Shown: positions 51,483 to 60,841 of the stretch, piece after piece
Numbering within the stretch: position 1 is the stretch's first letter
How the letters are laid out: the number at the start of each line of letters is the position of its first letter
Origin: Nitrospirota bacterium
GTDB lineage: Bacteria > JACPQY01
Length of the DNA stretch: 64,000 nucleotides
Assembly (NCBI GenBank): GCA_016190245.1
Contig: JACPQY010000048.1
Coordinates: 32,969-96,968, forward strand
Direction of reading: 5' to 3'
Notes under the pieces: model-generated
The model's database searches: none
Seen by the model: the letters and a program-made list of their open reading frames with translations, nothing else
What the model was told of the DNA's origin: nothing
Position numbers and translations under genes: made by a program

Positions 51483-52459
51483 AGACGAAACTCCTCTGGA
51501 TCGCCGTGGCGCTCGGCATCGTGGGAGGAATCGCCTTTGGGGTCTCCCGAAGGATGGATGGGAAGAAGGAGGCCCCCGACTATCAGCAGGTCCGCGTCGA
51601 GAGAGGCTACCTCCAAGTCTCGATCCGCGCCACTGGAGTTGTCCAGCCGCGAACCCGTGTCGAGATCAAGCCGCCGCTTGGCGGCCGCGTCGAGGAGGTC
51701 CGATTCCAGGAAGGTGAAAGCGTGCGCAAGGGCGACGTCCTTGCATGGATGAGTTCGGCGGAGCGTGCGGCACTGTTGGACGCCGCCCGCGCGAAAGGCC
51801 CGGGGGAACTGGCCCATTGGCAGGAACTGTACAAACCGATGCCTTTGGTTGCGCCCCTGAGCGGGGTCGTGATCGCGCGGAACGTCGAGGCCGGGCAGAG
51901 CGTCTCACCGCAGGACGCCGTGCTCGTCATGTCCGACCGCCTCATCGTGCAGGCGCAGGTGGATGAAACGGATATCGGTCAGGTGCATCGGGGGCAGGAG
52001 GCCGACATCATTCTCGATGCCTACCCCTCTGAAGAGATTCCAGCCCGGGTCTCCCACATCGCGTACGAAGCACGGACGGTGAGCAACGTCACCATCTACG
52101 AGGTGGACCTGATTTCCGCTCACGTGCCGCCTTTCATGCGCAGCGGAATGACAGCCAACGTGGCGATGAAAGCTCAGACCCGGAGGGGTGTACTGGTCCT
52201 GCCGACCGGGGCGGTGGGCCAGGAAGGGGGCCGCTCCGTCGTTCGGGTGCCCGGTCCGAGCAACGGCGAGCCGGAGGTGAGGATCGTCGAAACGGGCGTG
52301 ACGGACGGAAAGAACGTGGAGATCACGTCCGGCCTTCAGCAGGGCGAGGTCGTGCTCGTGAAGAGTTTCCGCCTCCCTAGGTCTCAGGACCCGAAATCCA
52401 GTCCCTTTATGCCCTGGGGGCCTCGCAAGCCCGGTGGCAAGGAGAGCCGATCGCGATGA
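51479..52459 (+). CDS. MacA-like periplasmic adaptor protein
   Basis: A 326-residue membrane-fusion protein. A basic start and membrane anchor (LLWIAVALGIVGGIAFGV) precede a lipoyl/biotinyl hybrid domain (RATGVVQPRTRVEIKPPLGG), a short alpha hairpin, ARNVEAGQSVSPQDAVLVMS and a beta-barrel domain (VDETDIGQVHRGQEADIILD), then LPTGAVGQEGGRSVV. The hairpin is very short compared with typical MacA, so it may contact TolC differently. The GTG start overlaps the tolC-like stop, and the stop overlaps macB. Confidence 0.88.
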   Translation: MKTKLLWIAVALGIVGGIAFGVSRRMDGKKEAPDYQQVRVERGYLQVSIRATGVVQPRTRVEIKPPLGGRVEEVRFQEGESVRKGDVLAWMSSAERAALLDAARAKGPGELAHWQELYKPMPLVAPLSGVVIARNVEAGQSVSPQDAVLVMSDRLIVQAQVDETDIGQVHRGQEADIILDAYPSEEIPARVSHIAYEARTVSNVTIYEVDLISAHVPPFMRSGMTANVAMKAQTRRGVLVLPTGAVGQEGGRSVVRVPGPSNGEPEVRIVETGVTDGKNVEITSGLQQGEVVLVKSFRLPRSQDPKSSPFMPWGPRKPGGKESRSR

Positions 52460-54501
52460 TCCGGCTGGCCGACGTGCGAAAGTCGTATCGCGTCGGATCC
52501 GCAGAGGTCCACGCTCTGGCCGGAGTCTCGCTCTCCATCGAGCCGGGTGAATTCGTCGCCATCATGGGCCCCTCGGGATCGGGGAAGTCCACGCTCCTGC
52601 ACGTTCTTGGGATCCTTGATGTTCCGGATTCAGGCGAGTTCGAGATCATGGGCACGCGCGTTGCCGAACTGGGCGATGAGCAGCGATCGAGCCTGCGGGG
52701 GCGGGCGATTGGTTTTGTGTTTCAGCAGTTCAATCTGCTTCCGAGGCTGACGGCGCTCGAAAACGTTTCCCTTCCTCTCGTCTACACTCCGAATGGGAGG
52801 CTTCCGGAGCGGCCGCGGCTCGTGCTCGAGCGGTTGGGTCTCGGGGACCGTCTCCGCCATCGCCCGAACGAGCTTTCCGGAGGCCAGCAGCAGCGCGTGG
52901 CGATCGCCCGCGCCCTCGTCAACTCCCCGCCGATCATCCTGGCCGATGAGCCGACGGGAAATCTCGATTCTCAGAGCGAGGGGGAGATCCTTGAGGCTCT
53001 CTGCGACCTGAATGCGGAAGGCAAGACCGTGATCCTGGTTACCCACGAGTCAGACATCGCCGGGCGTGCCGGGCGGGTCATCCGGATGCGTGATGGGCTC
53101 ATCCAGTCGGACGAGCGGACGCGTCCAAAGATGTCCAGGCGGCCCGATGTAGGTGTTCTTGGGCTTGCTCATGGTTCGACGGGCTCACCACGAGCGGATT
53201 CTTTCGGTCATGCAGCGGGGGATACCGCTCGCCCTGTCCGCCATAGGCGGATGGTCGAAGGGCGCGCGACCCGGCCTCTCTCGGCCCGGAAGCTGCTCGA
53301 CCATTCCCGGCAGGCCGTCCGCGCGCTCCGGGCCAACAAGGTCCGATCCGGTCTTTCCATGCTCGGAATCCTGATCGGTGTCGCGGCCGTCATCGCAACG
53401 CTGGCGCTCGGGGAAGGCGCGAAGCGGGCCATCGAGGAACGCCTCGCCTCGATGGGCTCCAACCTGCTGGTTCTGCGTCCCGGCTCGGCGAGGTTGCACG
53501 GCGTCTCGAGAGAAGGTGCAGGCTCTGTTCGCTTCACCCTCGAAGACGCCGAGGCGATCCGGAGATCCGTTCCCGGTGTCGTCAAAGTCGCCCCCACGGT
53601 GATGGGGCGGGGGCAGGTGGTCGCGGGGAACAAGAACTGGAACACGCAGATTCTGGGGGCCGTTCCTGAGTACGCGGGCATGCGCGCCGCCTCGGCGGTC
53701 ACCGGAAGATTCCCCACCGAAGACGAGGTGGCTCGGCGGGCACGGGTGGCCGTCCTGGGCATGACTCCGTTGCGCGAGCTTTTCGGCGAGGCCAATCCGC
53801 TCGGCGAGTTCATCAAGATCAATCGTGTCAATTTCCAGGTGATCGGCGTCCTCCGAGAGAAGGGGGCGTCAACGTGGCGGGACGAGGACGATCTCATTGC
53901 GATCCCGCTGAGCACCGCCATGCGGCGACTGCTCGGGAAGGAGTATGTGGATTCAATCGACATCGAGATCGGCTCGCCGGAGCAGATGGAGGACGCCCGC
54001 GCCGCCATCGAGGAACTCATCATCAGGACCCATCACCTTCCGCCCTCTCAGACGGACTCATTCCAGATCCGGAACATGGCGGAGCTTCAAGAAGCGCTCA
54101 CGGAAACGAGCCGGACGCTGTCCTGGCTGCTCGCGTGCATCGCCGCCATCTCCCTCCTTGTCGGAGGCATCGGAATCATGAACATTCTTCTGGTTTCGGT
54201 GACGGACCGGACGCGGGAGATCGGCCTCCGAAAGGCCGTTGGGGCGACGCGGTGGGACATCCTGGGGCAGTTCCTTGTCGAGGCGACGGCGGTGAGCCTG
54301 ATGGGAGGGATTCTGGGCATCGCGTTGGGTTGGTCGCTCACCGTGGTCATGTCCGATGTGGCGGGATGGGCCACGGCGGTGTCGCCCCGCGCCATTGCTC
54401 TGGCGTTTCTTTTCTCGGCGGGGGTGGGGGTGCTCTTTGGCCTTTGGCCCGCCCGCCGCGCCGCCGCCCTGAACCCGATAGACGGCCTGCGCTACGAGTA
54501 G
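52456..54501 (+). CDS. MacB-like ABC transporter, ATPase and permease fused
   Basis: A 681-residue MacB type. The N-terminal ATPase has Walker [16 protein letters not shown], signature [16 protein letters not shown], Walker [13 protein letters not shown] and the H-loop VTHESD. The permease starts near residue 280 ([20 protein letters not shown]) with four helices and a periplasmic domain, and ends [20 protein letters not shown] through the last helices. The linker between the two domains carries a palindromic element (53171-53265) in frame. With MacA and TolC it should export lipoprotein, peptide or macrolide-like substrates. Confidence 0.92.
   Translation: MIRLADVRKSYRVGSAEVHALAGVSLSIEPGEFVAIMGPSGSGKSTLLHVLGILDVPDSGEFEIMGTRVAELGDEQRSSLRGRAIGFVFQQFNLLPRLTALENVSLPLVYTPNGRLPERPRLVLERLGLGDRLRHRPNELSGGQQQRVAIARALVNSPPIILADEPTGNLDSQSEGEILEALCDLNAEGKTVILVTHESDIAGRAGRVIRMRDGLIQSDERTRPKMSRRPDVGVLGLAHGSTGSPRADSFGHAAGDTARPVRHRRMVEGRATRPLSARKLLDHSRQAVRALRANKVRSGLSMLGILIGVAAVIATLALGEGAKRAIEERLASMGSNLLVLRPGSARLHGVSREGAGSVRFTLEDAEAIRRSVPGVVKVAPTVMGRGQVVAGNKNWNTQILGAVPEYAGMRAASAVTGRFPTEDEVARRARVAVLGMTPLRELFGEANPLGEFIKINRVNFQVIGVLREKGASTWRDEDDLIAIPLSTAMRRLLGKEYVDSIDIEIGSPEQMEDARAAIEELIIRTHHLPPSQTDSFQIRNMAELQEALTETSRTLSWLLACIAAISLLVGGIGIMNILLVSVTDRTREIGLRKAVGATRWDILGQFLVEATAVSLMGGILGIALGWSLTVVMSDVAGWATAVSPRAIALAFLFSAGVGVLFGLWPARRAAALNPIDGLRYE
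53171..53265. repeat. In-frame palindromic element inside macB linker
   Basis: A 95-bp insert reading [20 protein letters not shown] in protein. The DNA has CGAGCGG (53191-53197) and its complement CCGCTCG (53225-53231), a perfect mini-hairpin TCCGCC-ATA-GGCGGA (53237-53251), and TTCGAC/GTCGAA-type outer motifs (53175-53180 and 53254-53259). The motif GTTCGACGGGCTCACC...CCGCTCGCCCTG matches the style of widespread palindromic repeats in high-GC environmental genomes. It sits in the tolerant ATPase-permease linker, so the gene remains intact. Confidence 0.65.
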
Positions 54502-54618
54502 CCCCCCGCGGCCGTTCATTCCGCAAGGGTTGCGTGCGCCGTGGAAGGGGATAGACTGTGCCCACGGTCGGGCGGAAGCGGCGGGAGGTGCTTCGCCGGA
54601 CCTGAAGGGAAGAGTTTC

Positions 54619-55428
54619 GTGGGTAGCGTCCCCTTGGCGGCGCTCGGACGAACGGGGATCAAGGCCTTTCCCCTCGGTCTCTCGGCTACGTACAGGCCGG
54701 GGAAGGAGACGGTGGCGAAGGCCTTGGACGAAGGCATCAACCTCTTTTTCTGTTTCGGTTTCGACTCGCACCTGATCAAAGTCCTGCGGGAGCTTCCCGC
54801 GAGCCGCCGGCAGCAGCTCGTGATCGTTACGGGCGCCTACAACCTCCTGTATGGCCATCCCAACCTCAGACGCACTCTGGAGAAACGGCTCAGGCAATTC
54901 AGAACCGACTGCATTGATGTCTTCCTCTTTCTCGGCGTGACCAAGCCCAAGCACTTCACGGATCATGTGCGCGAGGAACTGGCGCGGTTCCGTGAAGAGG
55001 GCAAGGTGCGCGGCGTGGGCCTTTCCACGCACAATCGCCCTTTCGCAGGGAAGTTGTGCGCTGAGGGCGCCATAGACGTGATCATGATGAGATACAACGC
55101 GGCCCATCGTGGCGCAGAGACGGATATCTTCCCCCACCTCGCCGCGCACGACCCCGGCGTCCTCAGTTACACGGCCACACGCTGGACCTATCTCCTGCGC
55201 CGCCCGAAGAAATGGGACGGCGACGAGCGCGTGCCGACCGCAGGCGAGTGCTACCGCTTCGCACTCTCGAGCCCGTACGTGGATGTGTGCCTGACCGCGC
55301 CGCGCAGTGGGAAGGAGCTCATGGAGAACCTCGCGGCGGTGAGGCAAGGGCCGTTGGGCGCGGAAGACATGGATTTCATGCGCCGCTTTGGGGACGCTGT
55401 CCACCACACCAAGAAATGGTTCATGTAG
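54619..55428 (+). CDS. Aldo/keto reductase-fold protein lacking catalytic residues
   Basis: About 269 residues, matching the aldo/keto reductase fold: PLAALGRTGIKAFPLGLSAT, VAKALDEGINLFFCFGF, RRTLEKRLRQFRTDCIDVFL, FREEGKVRGVGLSTHNR and YVDVCLTAPRSGKELMENLA. The catalytic tetrad seems absent: FFDTA is LFFCFGF, the Tyr position is Ser/Asp, the K of IATK is G (VIVTGAY), and the H of LHR is G (FLFLGVTK). It is therefore probably a non-enzymatic relative. GTG 54619 has AAGGGAAGAG upstream. It lies just before the cbb3 oxidase genes and may be part of that operon. Confidence 0.8.
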   Translation: MGSVPLAALGRTGIKAFPLGLSATYRPGKETVAKALDEGINLFFCFGFDSHLIKVLRELPASRRQQLVIVTGAYNLLYGHPNLRRTLEKRLRQFRTDCIDVFLFLGVTKPKHFTDHVREELARFREEGKVRGVGLSTHNRPFAGKLCAEGAIDVIMMRYNAAHRGAETDIFPHLAAHDPGVLSYTATRWTYLLRRPKKWDGDERVPTAGECYRFALSSPYVDVCLTAPRSGKELMENLAAVRQGPLGAEDMDFMRRFGDAVHHTKKWFM

Positions 55429-55469
55429 AACAATCCCGCGAGGCCGGGAAAGGGCCCGTGGAGGCGCCC

Positions 55470-56813
55470 ATGGACCTGGTGAAGTTTCATCTTGTCGCGG
55501 CTCTTTCCTGGTTGATTCTTGGAATGCTCGCGGGATCTGTTGAGGCCTACCGGCTCACATCCCCCGAGGCGGCCGGTTTCATGGAGGCGGTTCCCTGGCT
55601 GAGCTACGGCCGACTCCGGATCTTCCACACGAATGCGGTGATCTTCGGATGGCTCACGAATGGGTTCCTTGCCTTCACGTACTACGCCGTGCCGAAGTTG
55701 GCCGAGCGCCCGCTGGTGGCCGCGGGTCTCGCCCGCTTCAACCGCGTATTCCTTCAGATCGCCCTCGCGGTGGGGGTCGTCTCGATCCTGGGTGGCTACG
55801 CCGAGGGTGTGGAGTATGCGGAGCCTCCGTGGTGGGCGGACGTCCTGTTCGCCGTCTCGTTCGTGTTCGCCGTGATCAACACCATCGGGACGATCCTCAA
55901 GGGCGGTCCGGGCGCGATGTACGTGACGCTCTGGTACGTGGGACTGGCCTTCGTCTTCACGACGCTCAACTTCGTGATGGCCAACACGATCGTGGCCCAC
56001 GTGGCGCCCGGAGCGGCGGGGGCGGCCCTCTCCGGTTTGTGGATCCACAACGCGGTCGGCCTGTGGGTCACGCCTATGGGAACGGCGATCGTCTACTACC
56101 TCCTGCCCGTGATCGTGAGGAAGCCGATCGCCAGCCACCGGCTTTCTCTCATCGGTTTCTGGACGCTTGCCTTCCTATATCCTCTGGGTGGAAGTCACCA
56201 CTACTTCTACAGCCCCGTACCGTGGTGGCTCCAGATGCTGGCGGTGCCGCTCACGAGCGCGCTGCTCTTGGTGGTGTACACGGTGGTGTACAACTTCTTT
56301 GCGACGATGAAGGGGAGCTGGAACCGCATCTCGGACGACATCGCGCTCAGGTTCCTCGCATTCGGAATCTTCTCGTATCTGCTGACGTGCACCCAGGGGC
56401 CGTTCCACGCGCTGCTCTCGGTCCAGAAAGTCGTGCACTTCACGGACTGGATCGTCGCCCACGCGCATCTCGCCCTCTTTGGTGTCTTTTCGTGGTGGAT
56501 CTTCTCGTTCATCTACTTCGTGTGGCCCAAGATCACGGGGCGGCCGATGGCCTCCCGCGCGCTCGCGGAATGGCATTTCTGGCTCTCGGTCGTGGGTTTC
56601 TTCCTCCTTTACTACGTGCCGGACACGGTTGCGGGGCTCATGCAGGGGTTCACATGGCTGCGGGGACTCTCCATCGTGGATTCGCTGAAAGCGGCACAAC
56701 CGTTCTGGATTCCTCGGGCGATTTCGGGTGTGGTACTGCTCACGGGCACGGTGCTGCTGGCCGTCAACATGGCCCTCAAGCCGGCTGAAAGTGGGCAGGC
56801 GGATGGAAGGTGA
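55470..56813 (+). CDS. ccoN: cbb3-type cytochrome c oxidase catalytic subunit CcoN
   Basis: A 447-residue heme-copper oxidase subunit with about twelve helices. Heme and copper ligands are visible: His in RIFHTNAVIFGWLTNGF, CuB His in WIHNAVGLWVTPMG, the His pair in FLYPLGGSHHYFY (with the FLY tyrosine region expected for cbb3), and His-x-His in DWIVAHAHLALFG. ATG 55470 has GGAGG upstream; ATG 55416 would overlap the previous gene. It reduces oxygen to water at high affinity. Related nitric oxide reductases are excluded by the absence of their conserved glutamates. Confidence 0.88.
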   Translation: MDLVKFHLVAALSWLILGMLAGSVEAYRLTSPEAAGFMEAVPWLSYGRLRIFHTNAVIFGWLTNGFLAFTYYAVPKLAERPLVAAGLARFNRVFLQIALAVGVVSILGGYAEGVEYAEPPWWADVLFAVSFVFAVINTIGTILKGGPGAMYVTLWYVGLAFVFTTLNFVMANTIVAHVAPGAAGAALSGLWIHNAVGLWVTPMGTAIVYYLLPVIVRKPIASHRLSLIGFWTLAFLYPLGGSHHYFYSPVPWWLQMLAVPLTSALLLVVYTVVYNFFATMKGSWNRISDDIALRFLAFGIFSYLLTCTQGPFHALLSVQKVVHFTDWIVAHAHLALFGVFSWWIFSFIYFVWPKITGRPMASRALAEWHFWLSVVGFFLLYYVPDTVAGLMQGFTWLRGLSIVDSLKAAQPFWIPRAISGVVLLTGTVLLAVNMALKPAESGQADGR

Positions 56814-57972
56814 TCGCTCACCGGTCGCCGAGCGGCCCGCGTTTGTTCTACTGGTTGCCGGTGTGGGGTTCTTTATCTTCTCCTTGGTCGCGATGGGTCT
56901 TGCGCCGTGGACGACGCTCAGGCACGCGGCAAAGCCGCCCGCGGGATTCAAGAACCCCTACGTGGACGCCCGCGGCGATCTCGCGCCCGAGGGGCGGGGG
57001 AGGCGGATCTACATTCGGGAAGGTTGCTGGCACTGTCACTCTCAGTTCGTGAGGCCCGTGGCGGGCGAGTCCTTCCGCTACGGCCCCGTGAGTCGCGCGT
57101 GGGAGAGTATGTTCGACGTGCCTCACACCTTCGGCACGCGCCGGATCGGCCCGGACCTGAGTCGAGAAGCCGGGCGGAGGCCGGACGACTGGCACTTCGC
57201 GCACCTCTACAACCCGCGCTCCACCGTGCCGCTTTCGGTGATGCCCGGCTATCCGTTCCTGTTCGAAGAAACGGCCGAAGGACCCAGGCCTGTCGAGGAA
57301 GCTCGCGACCTCGTGGCCTACCTCCAGATTCTGGGGAAGCCCTTCGAGGAAGAGGTCAAGGCCATGGTGTACTCGCGTGCGCTTCTCGTGTCGGGCGAGC
57401 CGCCATCAGAGCCGACCGCCGCCGAGCGAGGGCGCGTTCTCTTTGGTGAGCACTGCGCGGGGTGTCACGGAGAGAAGGGGGATGGGCGCGGAGCGGCGCT
57501 ACCGTTTCTCAAACCCACACCCTCGGATCTGACGGTGAGATTTCTGCGTCCCGCGTATGCCTACGAGCTCTACTATGGTGGAGTCTACGGGAGCGCGATG
57601 CCTTCATTCCGCGAGCTGCCGGAGCGGGATCTCTGGGCGATAGCTTTTTTTGTCTCGAGCCTCGGCCGATCCGCGAGGGATCGAGCGATCCAGGCGTCCT
57701 CGCCGGCGATGCTGGAGAAGGGGAGGGGAATCTTCCTCTCCCAGTGTGGCGTCTGCCATGGATTTGAGGGAAAGGGGGACGGTCCGGCGGGCCACGTGCT
57801 CACGCCGCATCCGAAAGACTTCACGCGCCGACTCATAGATCCGGCCCACGTTGATCGGGTTCTCCAGGAAGGGCGGCCCGGAACGGGCATGTCCCGCTTC
57901 CCCGCGCTGGAGGCGGAGGACCGGAGCGCCGTGGCCGCGTTCCTTGCAAGCCTCTACAGGGAGCCCTTGTGA
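56803..57972 (+). CDS. Triple-heme cytochrome c subunit (CcoO/CcoP fusion-like)
   Basis: A 389-residue protein with one N-terminal membrane helix (FVLLVAGVGFFIFSLVAMG) and three CxxCH heme sites: REGCWHCHSQFVRPV with the CcoO-like VPHTFGTRRIGPDLSREAG, then GEHCAGCHGEKGDGRG, then LSQCGVCHGFEGKGDG. The first part matches CcoO and the last two hemes match the diheme CcoP, so one gene appears to replace two. It overlaps ccoN by 11 bases. Electrons should pass from a soluble donor to CcoN. Confidence 0.9.
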   Translation: MEGDRSPVAERPAFVLLVAGVGFFIFSLVAMGLAPWTTLRHAAKPPAGFKNPYVDARGDLAPEGRGRRIYIREGCWHCHSQFVRPVAGESFRYGPVSRAWESMFDVPHTFGTRRIGPDLSREAGRRPDDWHFAHLYNPRSTVPLSVMPGYPFLFEETAEGPRPVEEARDLVAYLQILGKPFEEEVKAMVYSRALLVSGEPPSEPTAAERGRVLFGEHCAGCHGEKGDGRGAALPFLKPTPSDLTVRFLRPAYAYELYYGGVYGSAMPSFRELPERDLWAIAFFVSSLGRSARDRAIQASSPAMLEKGRGIFLSQCGVCHGFEGKGDGPAGHVLTPHPKDFTRRLIDPAHVDRVLQEGRPGTGMSRFPALEAEDRSAVAAFLASLYREPL

Positions 57973-58220
57973 AAGGCGTCCGTCTCACGCTTTTTTCAAC
58001 GGCGTTTGTCGTGATCCCGAGCCCGGCCATTGCCTGTCCGTTTTGCGAGACCGGTGGCCGCGACGCCGCGCTTTTCATCGGCGTGTTTTTCGGCTTGTTC
58101 GCACTCGGGCTGGCGTCCGTGGCGCTGGCCTACTCGAAAGCGGGCGCTTTCCGCAAGGATCTCAAGCTCGAGGACCGCGCGTTGAAGGCCGAGGGGATCG
58201 AAGCGGAGGAGAAGAAATGA
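57969..58220 (+). CDS. Small membrane protein of the cbb3 operon
   Basis: An 83-residue protein with an N-terminal hydrophobic signal (LTLFSTAFVVIPSPAIA), then CPFCETGG, one membrane helix (ALFIGVFFGLFALGLASVAL) and a charged tail. The GTG start overlaps the heme-protein stop. The CPFC pair could be redox-active or metal-binding. It is not a recognised Cco subunit. Confidence 0.65.
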   Translation: MKGVRLTLFSTAFVVIPSPAIACPFCETGGRDAALFIGVFFGLFALGLASVALAYSKAGAFRKDLKLEDRALKAEGIEAEEKK

Positions 58221-58360
58221 CGGCCCACGAATCCGACGAGAAGCCGCGGATGGCCGAGAGCGGCGTGCCGCTCTGGGTCAAGGTCATGTGGGTGATCGGC
58301 GCCGCCTGGGTCGTGGGCTATGTCGTCCTGGGCCTACGCTCCACGCCGGAAACTTGGTAG
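58217..58360 (+). CDS. 47-aa single-helix protein of the cbb3 operon
   Basis: A 47-residue protein with one helix (VPLWVKVMWVIGAAWVVGYV) after a charged head (MTAHESDEKPRMAESG). The ATG overlaps the stop of the previous gene by four bases. Small one-helix subunits (CcoQ- or CcoH-like) are usual in cbb3 operons, and this may be one. The name is only positional. Confidence 0.65.
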   Translation: MTAHESDEKPRMAESGVPLWVKVMWVIGAAWVVGYVVLGLRSTPETW

Positions 58361-58399
58361 GCAGGGCATCCGGGCTCGGTATGGCCCCGCGGAGTGTCT

Positions 58400-58590
58400 G
58401 GGAGACTTGAGATCGCCACGGTCATCCCCGCCGGTTGGTAGTGACTCCCTCGTGATGACAAAGAACGGTGTCATGGCGAGCGGCTCGTGCGGCGCAGCGA
58501 CCTTCCTTCGCCCGCCGAAGCGGGCTTCGCGAAGGCGGGAGCGCCGCTTCGCAGAGCAGCAAGCGAAGGAATCTCGAACGGGCCACAAGT
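58400..58590. repeat. Nested palindromic repeat between convergent operons
   Basis: Intergenic sequence rich in inverted repeats. The inner part is CGCCCGCCGAAGCGGGCTTC followed by GCGAAGGCGGG, which folds on itself (CCCGCC with GGCGGG). It is flanked by GTCATGGCGAGCGGC-type sequence and by GCGAAGGAATCTCG, the style of the common 'GTCATTGCGAGC...GAAGCAATCTC' environmental repeat. No gene is seen in 58361-58606; the repeat may also end both convergent transcripts. Confidence 0.5.
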
Positions 58591-58606
58591 TTGTGCGGCG
58601 CGGTGC

Positions 58607-59143
58607 TCAGTCCTCCCCGTCCTCTTCTGCTTCGGTCTCACCGCCCGCCTCGGGGGCGCCGGCGCCGCCGGCGCTCTCGCCACCCTGCATCGCAGAAGTC
58701 AGCCCACCTTGAATCTCCGGGTGGCGGATGAGGCCGCCCTGGTTGGCTGCGCGAAGCATCAAGATGCAGGCGACGACGGCTCCAAGCGTGATCGGGCCTG
58801 CGAGCCAGCGGGGGAGGGCCTCCTTGCGCAAGTAGAGGGCCACGCCCGCGAGGGAGAAGACCCCAAGTATCACCGTGGCGATCCAGGCGGGCTCGGCTGC
58901 TTCCTCATGCCCCTCGATGAGGTTCTTGGAGACTCCCTGAAGGCGCTCGATCGCTTCCTCGGCCTCCTCACCCGTCAAGTTGGCTGCCCCTGCCGCGAGC
59001 GCGCAGAAGACGAAGCCGACGAGGGCTGCGTTTCTAAGATGGCGGCTCCCTGCCGACCAGGATGCGATCCACAGGGCGAGCGCGAACAGCATCCCGATCA
59101 CGGGCACGTGGTTGACCATGAGGTGAAGATGGGCGTAGTTCAT
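58607..59143 (-). CDS. Membrane protein, DUF2231-like
   Basis: A 178-residue protein starting [20 protein letters not shown], where the His-x-His and N-H-x-P pattern resembles DUF2231 membrane proteins that may bind heme. About four helices follow ([57 protein letters not shown]). The C-terminus is a Gly/Ala/Glu-rich tail. ATG 59143 has AAAGGAGG upstream. It overlaps the acr3 stop region by four bases and is probably co-transcribed after acr3. Confidence 0.75.
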   Translation of the reverse strand: MNYAHLHLMVNHVPVIGMLFALALWIASWSAGSRHLRNAALVGFVFCALAAGAANLTGEEAEEAIERLQGVSKNLIEGHEEAAEPAWIATVILGVFSLAGVALYLRKEALPRWLAGPITLGAVVACILMLRAANQGGLIRHPEIQGGLTSAMQGGESAGGAGAPEAGGETEAEEDGED

Positions 59144-60246
59144 GGATTCCTCCTTTGGGGGTTTGCTTCCGACGTGCGGTAGTACTTCCGTCCGAGCCGA
59201 AGCGCAATGTTGACCAGCCCGATGAGGACGGGTACCTCCACGAGCGGGCCTATGACCGCGGCGAGCGCGACGCCATGGTTGATCCCGAAGGTGGCCACCG
59301 CGACGGCGATGGCAAGCTCGAAGTTGTTTGATGCCGCCGTGAATGAGAGCGTCGTCGCCTGCTCGTACGTCGCGCCGACCTTCTTCGACATGAAGAAGGA
59401 GAAGAAGAACATCAGCACGAAGTAGATGAAGAGCGGAATCGCGATCCGCACGACATCCAGGGGGAGTTGAACGATCTTCTCGCCCTTGAGGGAGAACATC
59501 ACGACGATGGTGAAGAGCAGCGCGATGAGCGTGATCGGGCTGATCTTCGGAATGAACCTGGTCTGGTACCACTCTTTGGTTTTGAGCTTGATCAGCGAGA
59601 ACCGCGTGATCGCGCCGGCGATGAAGGGGATGCCGAGGTAGATGAAGACGCTTTTGGCGATCTCGCCGATGGTGATGTTGACGGCCACGCCCCTGAGTCC
59701 GACCCAGGTCGGCAGAAGGGTGATGAAGACGTAGGCGTAGACCGAATAGAGCAGGACTTGGAAGATCGAGTTGAAGGCGACGAGGCCGGCACAATACTCG
59801 GTGTCTCCCTTGGCCAGGTCGTTCCAGACAACGACCATCGCGATGCAGCGGGCGAGACCGATCATGATCAGGCCGACCATGTACTCGGGTCTATCGTGAA
59901 GGAAGATGACGGCCAGGCCGAACATCAGGACCGGGCCGATGATCCAGTTCTGGACGAGGGACAGGCCGAGGATTTTGGTGTTGCGGAAGACGGGCCCCAT
60001 CTCCTCGTACCGAACCTTCGCCAACGGCGGATACATCATCAGGACGAGCCCGACGGCGATCGGGATGGAAGTTGTGCCGACGTCGAACTGATTGATAAAC
60101 GGGACGACCCCGGGGTACTCGAAGCCGATGCCGACCCCGACTGCCATGGCGAGGAAGATCCACGCGGTCAGGAAGCGGTCGAGGAAGGGAAGGCGACTCC
60201 CGACGCCCGCAGTTTCACCGGCCGGCGTGTCTTCGGCGGGCTTCAT
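59140..60246 (-). CDS. acr3: Arsenite efflux transporter Acr3
   Basis: A 368-residue ten-helix arsenite/H+ antiporter. [20 protein letters not shown] holds the conserved Cys, and [20 protein letters not shown] contains the core of the fourth-to-ninth helix motif of the BASS/Acr3 fold. [19 protein letters not shown] and [19 protein letters not shown] are family-typical. ATG 60246 overlaps the arsR stop by four bases. No arsC or arsB is present, so the arsenate reductase must lie elsewhere. Confidence 0.95.
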   Translation of the reverse strand: MKPAEDTPAGETAGVGSRLPFLDRFLTAWIFLAMAVGVGIGFEYPGVVPFINQFDVGTTSIPIAVGLVLMMYPPLAKVRYEEMGPVFRNTKILGLSLVQNWIIGPVLMFGLAVIFLHDRPEYMVGLIMIGLARCIAMVVVWNDLAKGDTEYCAGLVAFNSIFQVLLYSVYAYVFITLLPTWVGLRGVAVNITIGEIAKSVFIYLGIPFIAGAITRFSLIKLKTKEWYQTRFIPKISPITLIALLFTIVVMFSLKGEKIVQLPLDVVRIAIPLFIYFVLMFFFSFFMSKKVGATYEQATTLSFTAASNNFELAIAVAVATFGINHGVALAAVIGPLVEVPVLIGLVNIALRLGRKYYRTSEANPQRRNP

Positions 60247-60626
60247 CGACCTTGCCGTTTTCCGGACCGCTGCTTGCAGAGGGTTTCGGGGTCGATCCGA
60301 AGGATGGATGCCAGCTTCCGGGCATCCGCTTGAATCGTATCGTCGGCCTGCAAGGACGCCCTCACACGTCGAAACAACACCCCACTCGGGAGCGGAGAGC
60401 GAGCGTCGGTCTCCAGCCGATAGTAGACCCAACGGCCGGCCTTCCGGGATTCAACGAACCCGGCTTGATAGAGGATCGACAGGTGTTTCGAGACCGTTGC
60501 GGGGGCCAATCGAAGAAGTTCGATGACTTGGCAGACGCAGAGCTCGCGCCCGTCCAGGGCCATGAGGATTCTCAGCCGGGTCCGGTCGCTCAGGGCCTTT
60601 GCTGCGGAGAGGACATCGCGGATCAT
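60243..60626 (-). CDS. arsR: ArsR-family metalloregulator
   Basis: A 127-residue winged-helix repressor. [20 protein letters not shown] begins the fold and [20 protein letters not shown] carries the CVC arsenite-binding pair in the recognition helix region. [19 protein letters not shown] and VYYRLET complete the wing. It should repress itself and acr3 until arsenite binds. A possible operator lies just upstream (60632-60656). Confidence 0.93.
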   Translation of the reverse strand: MIRDVLSAAKALSDRTRLRILMALDGRELCVCQVIELLRLAPATVSKHLSILYQAGFVESRKAGRWVYYRLETDARSPLPSGVLFRRVRASLQADDTIQADARKLASILRIDPETLCKQRSGKRQGR

Positions 60627-60631
60627 CTAGT

Positions 60632-60656
60632 ATGCTTCGCCATGTGACGAAATGAT
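60632..60656. promoter_or_regulatory. Putative ArsR operator
   Basis: ATGCTTCG (60632-60639) and CGAAATGAT (60648-60656) form an imperfect inverted repeat around an 8-base spacer, starting 6 bases upstream of the arsR ATG. The position suits an autoregulatory site. The rest of 60627-60841 shows no gene. Confidence 0.35.
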
Positions 60657-60841
60657 CCTATTCGTCCCGTGCGGCTCAGTCAAGTCATGGGATGTCCCGC
60701 GGCCAGCGATCAGTGGGGTCGGGCTCGGGCGACGGCATAGGCAGGATCTTGAAATCCGTGATGCCTGCGGAGACCTCGCGGTCTGGTTCAAACCTACTCG
60801 CGAGGAAAATGGTTGACGACGTATCTGGGCGGTACCAGGAA

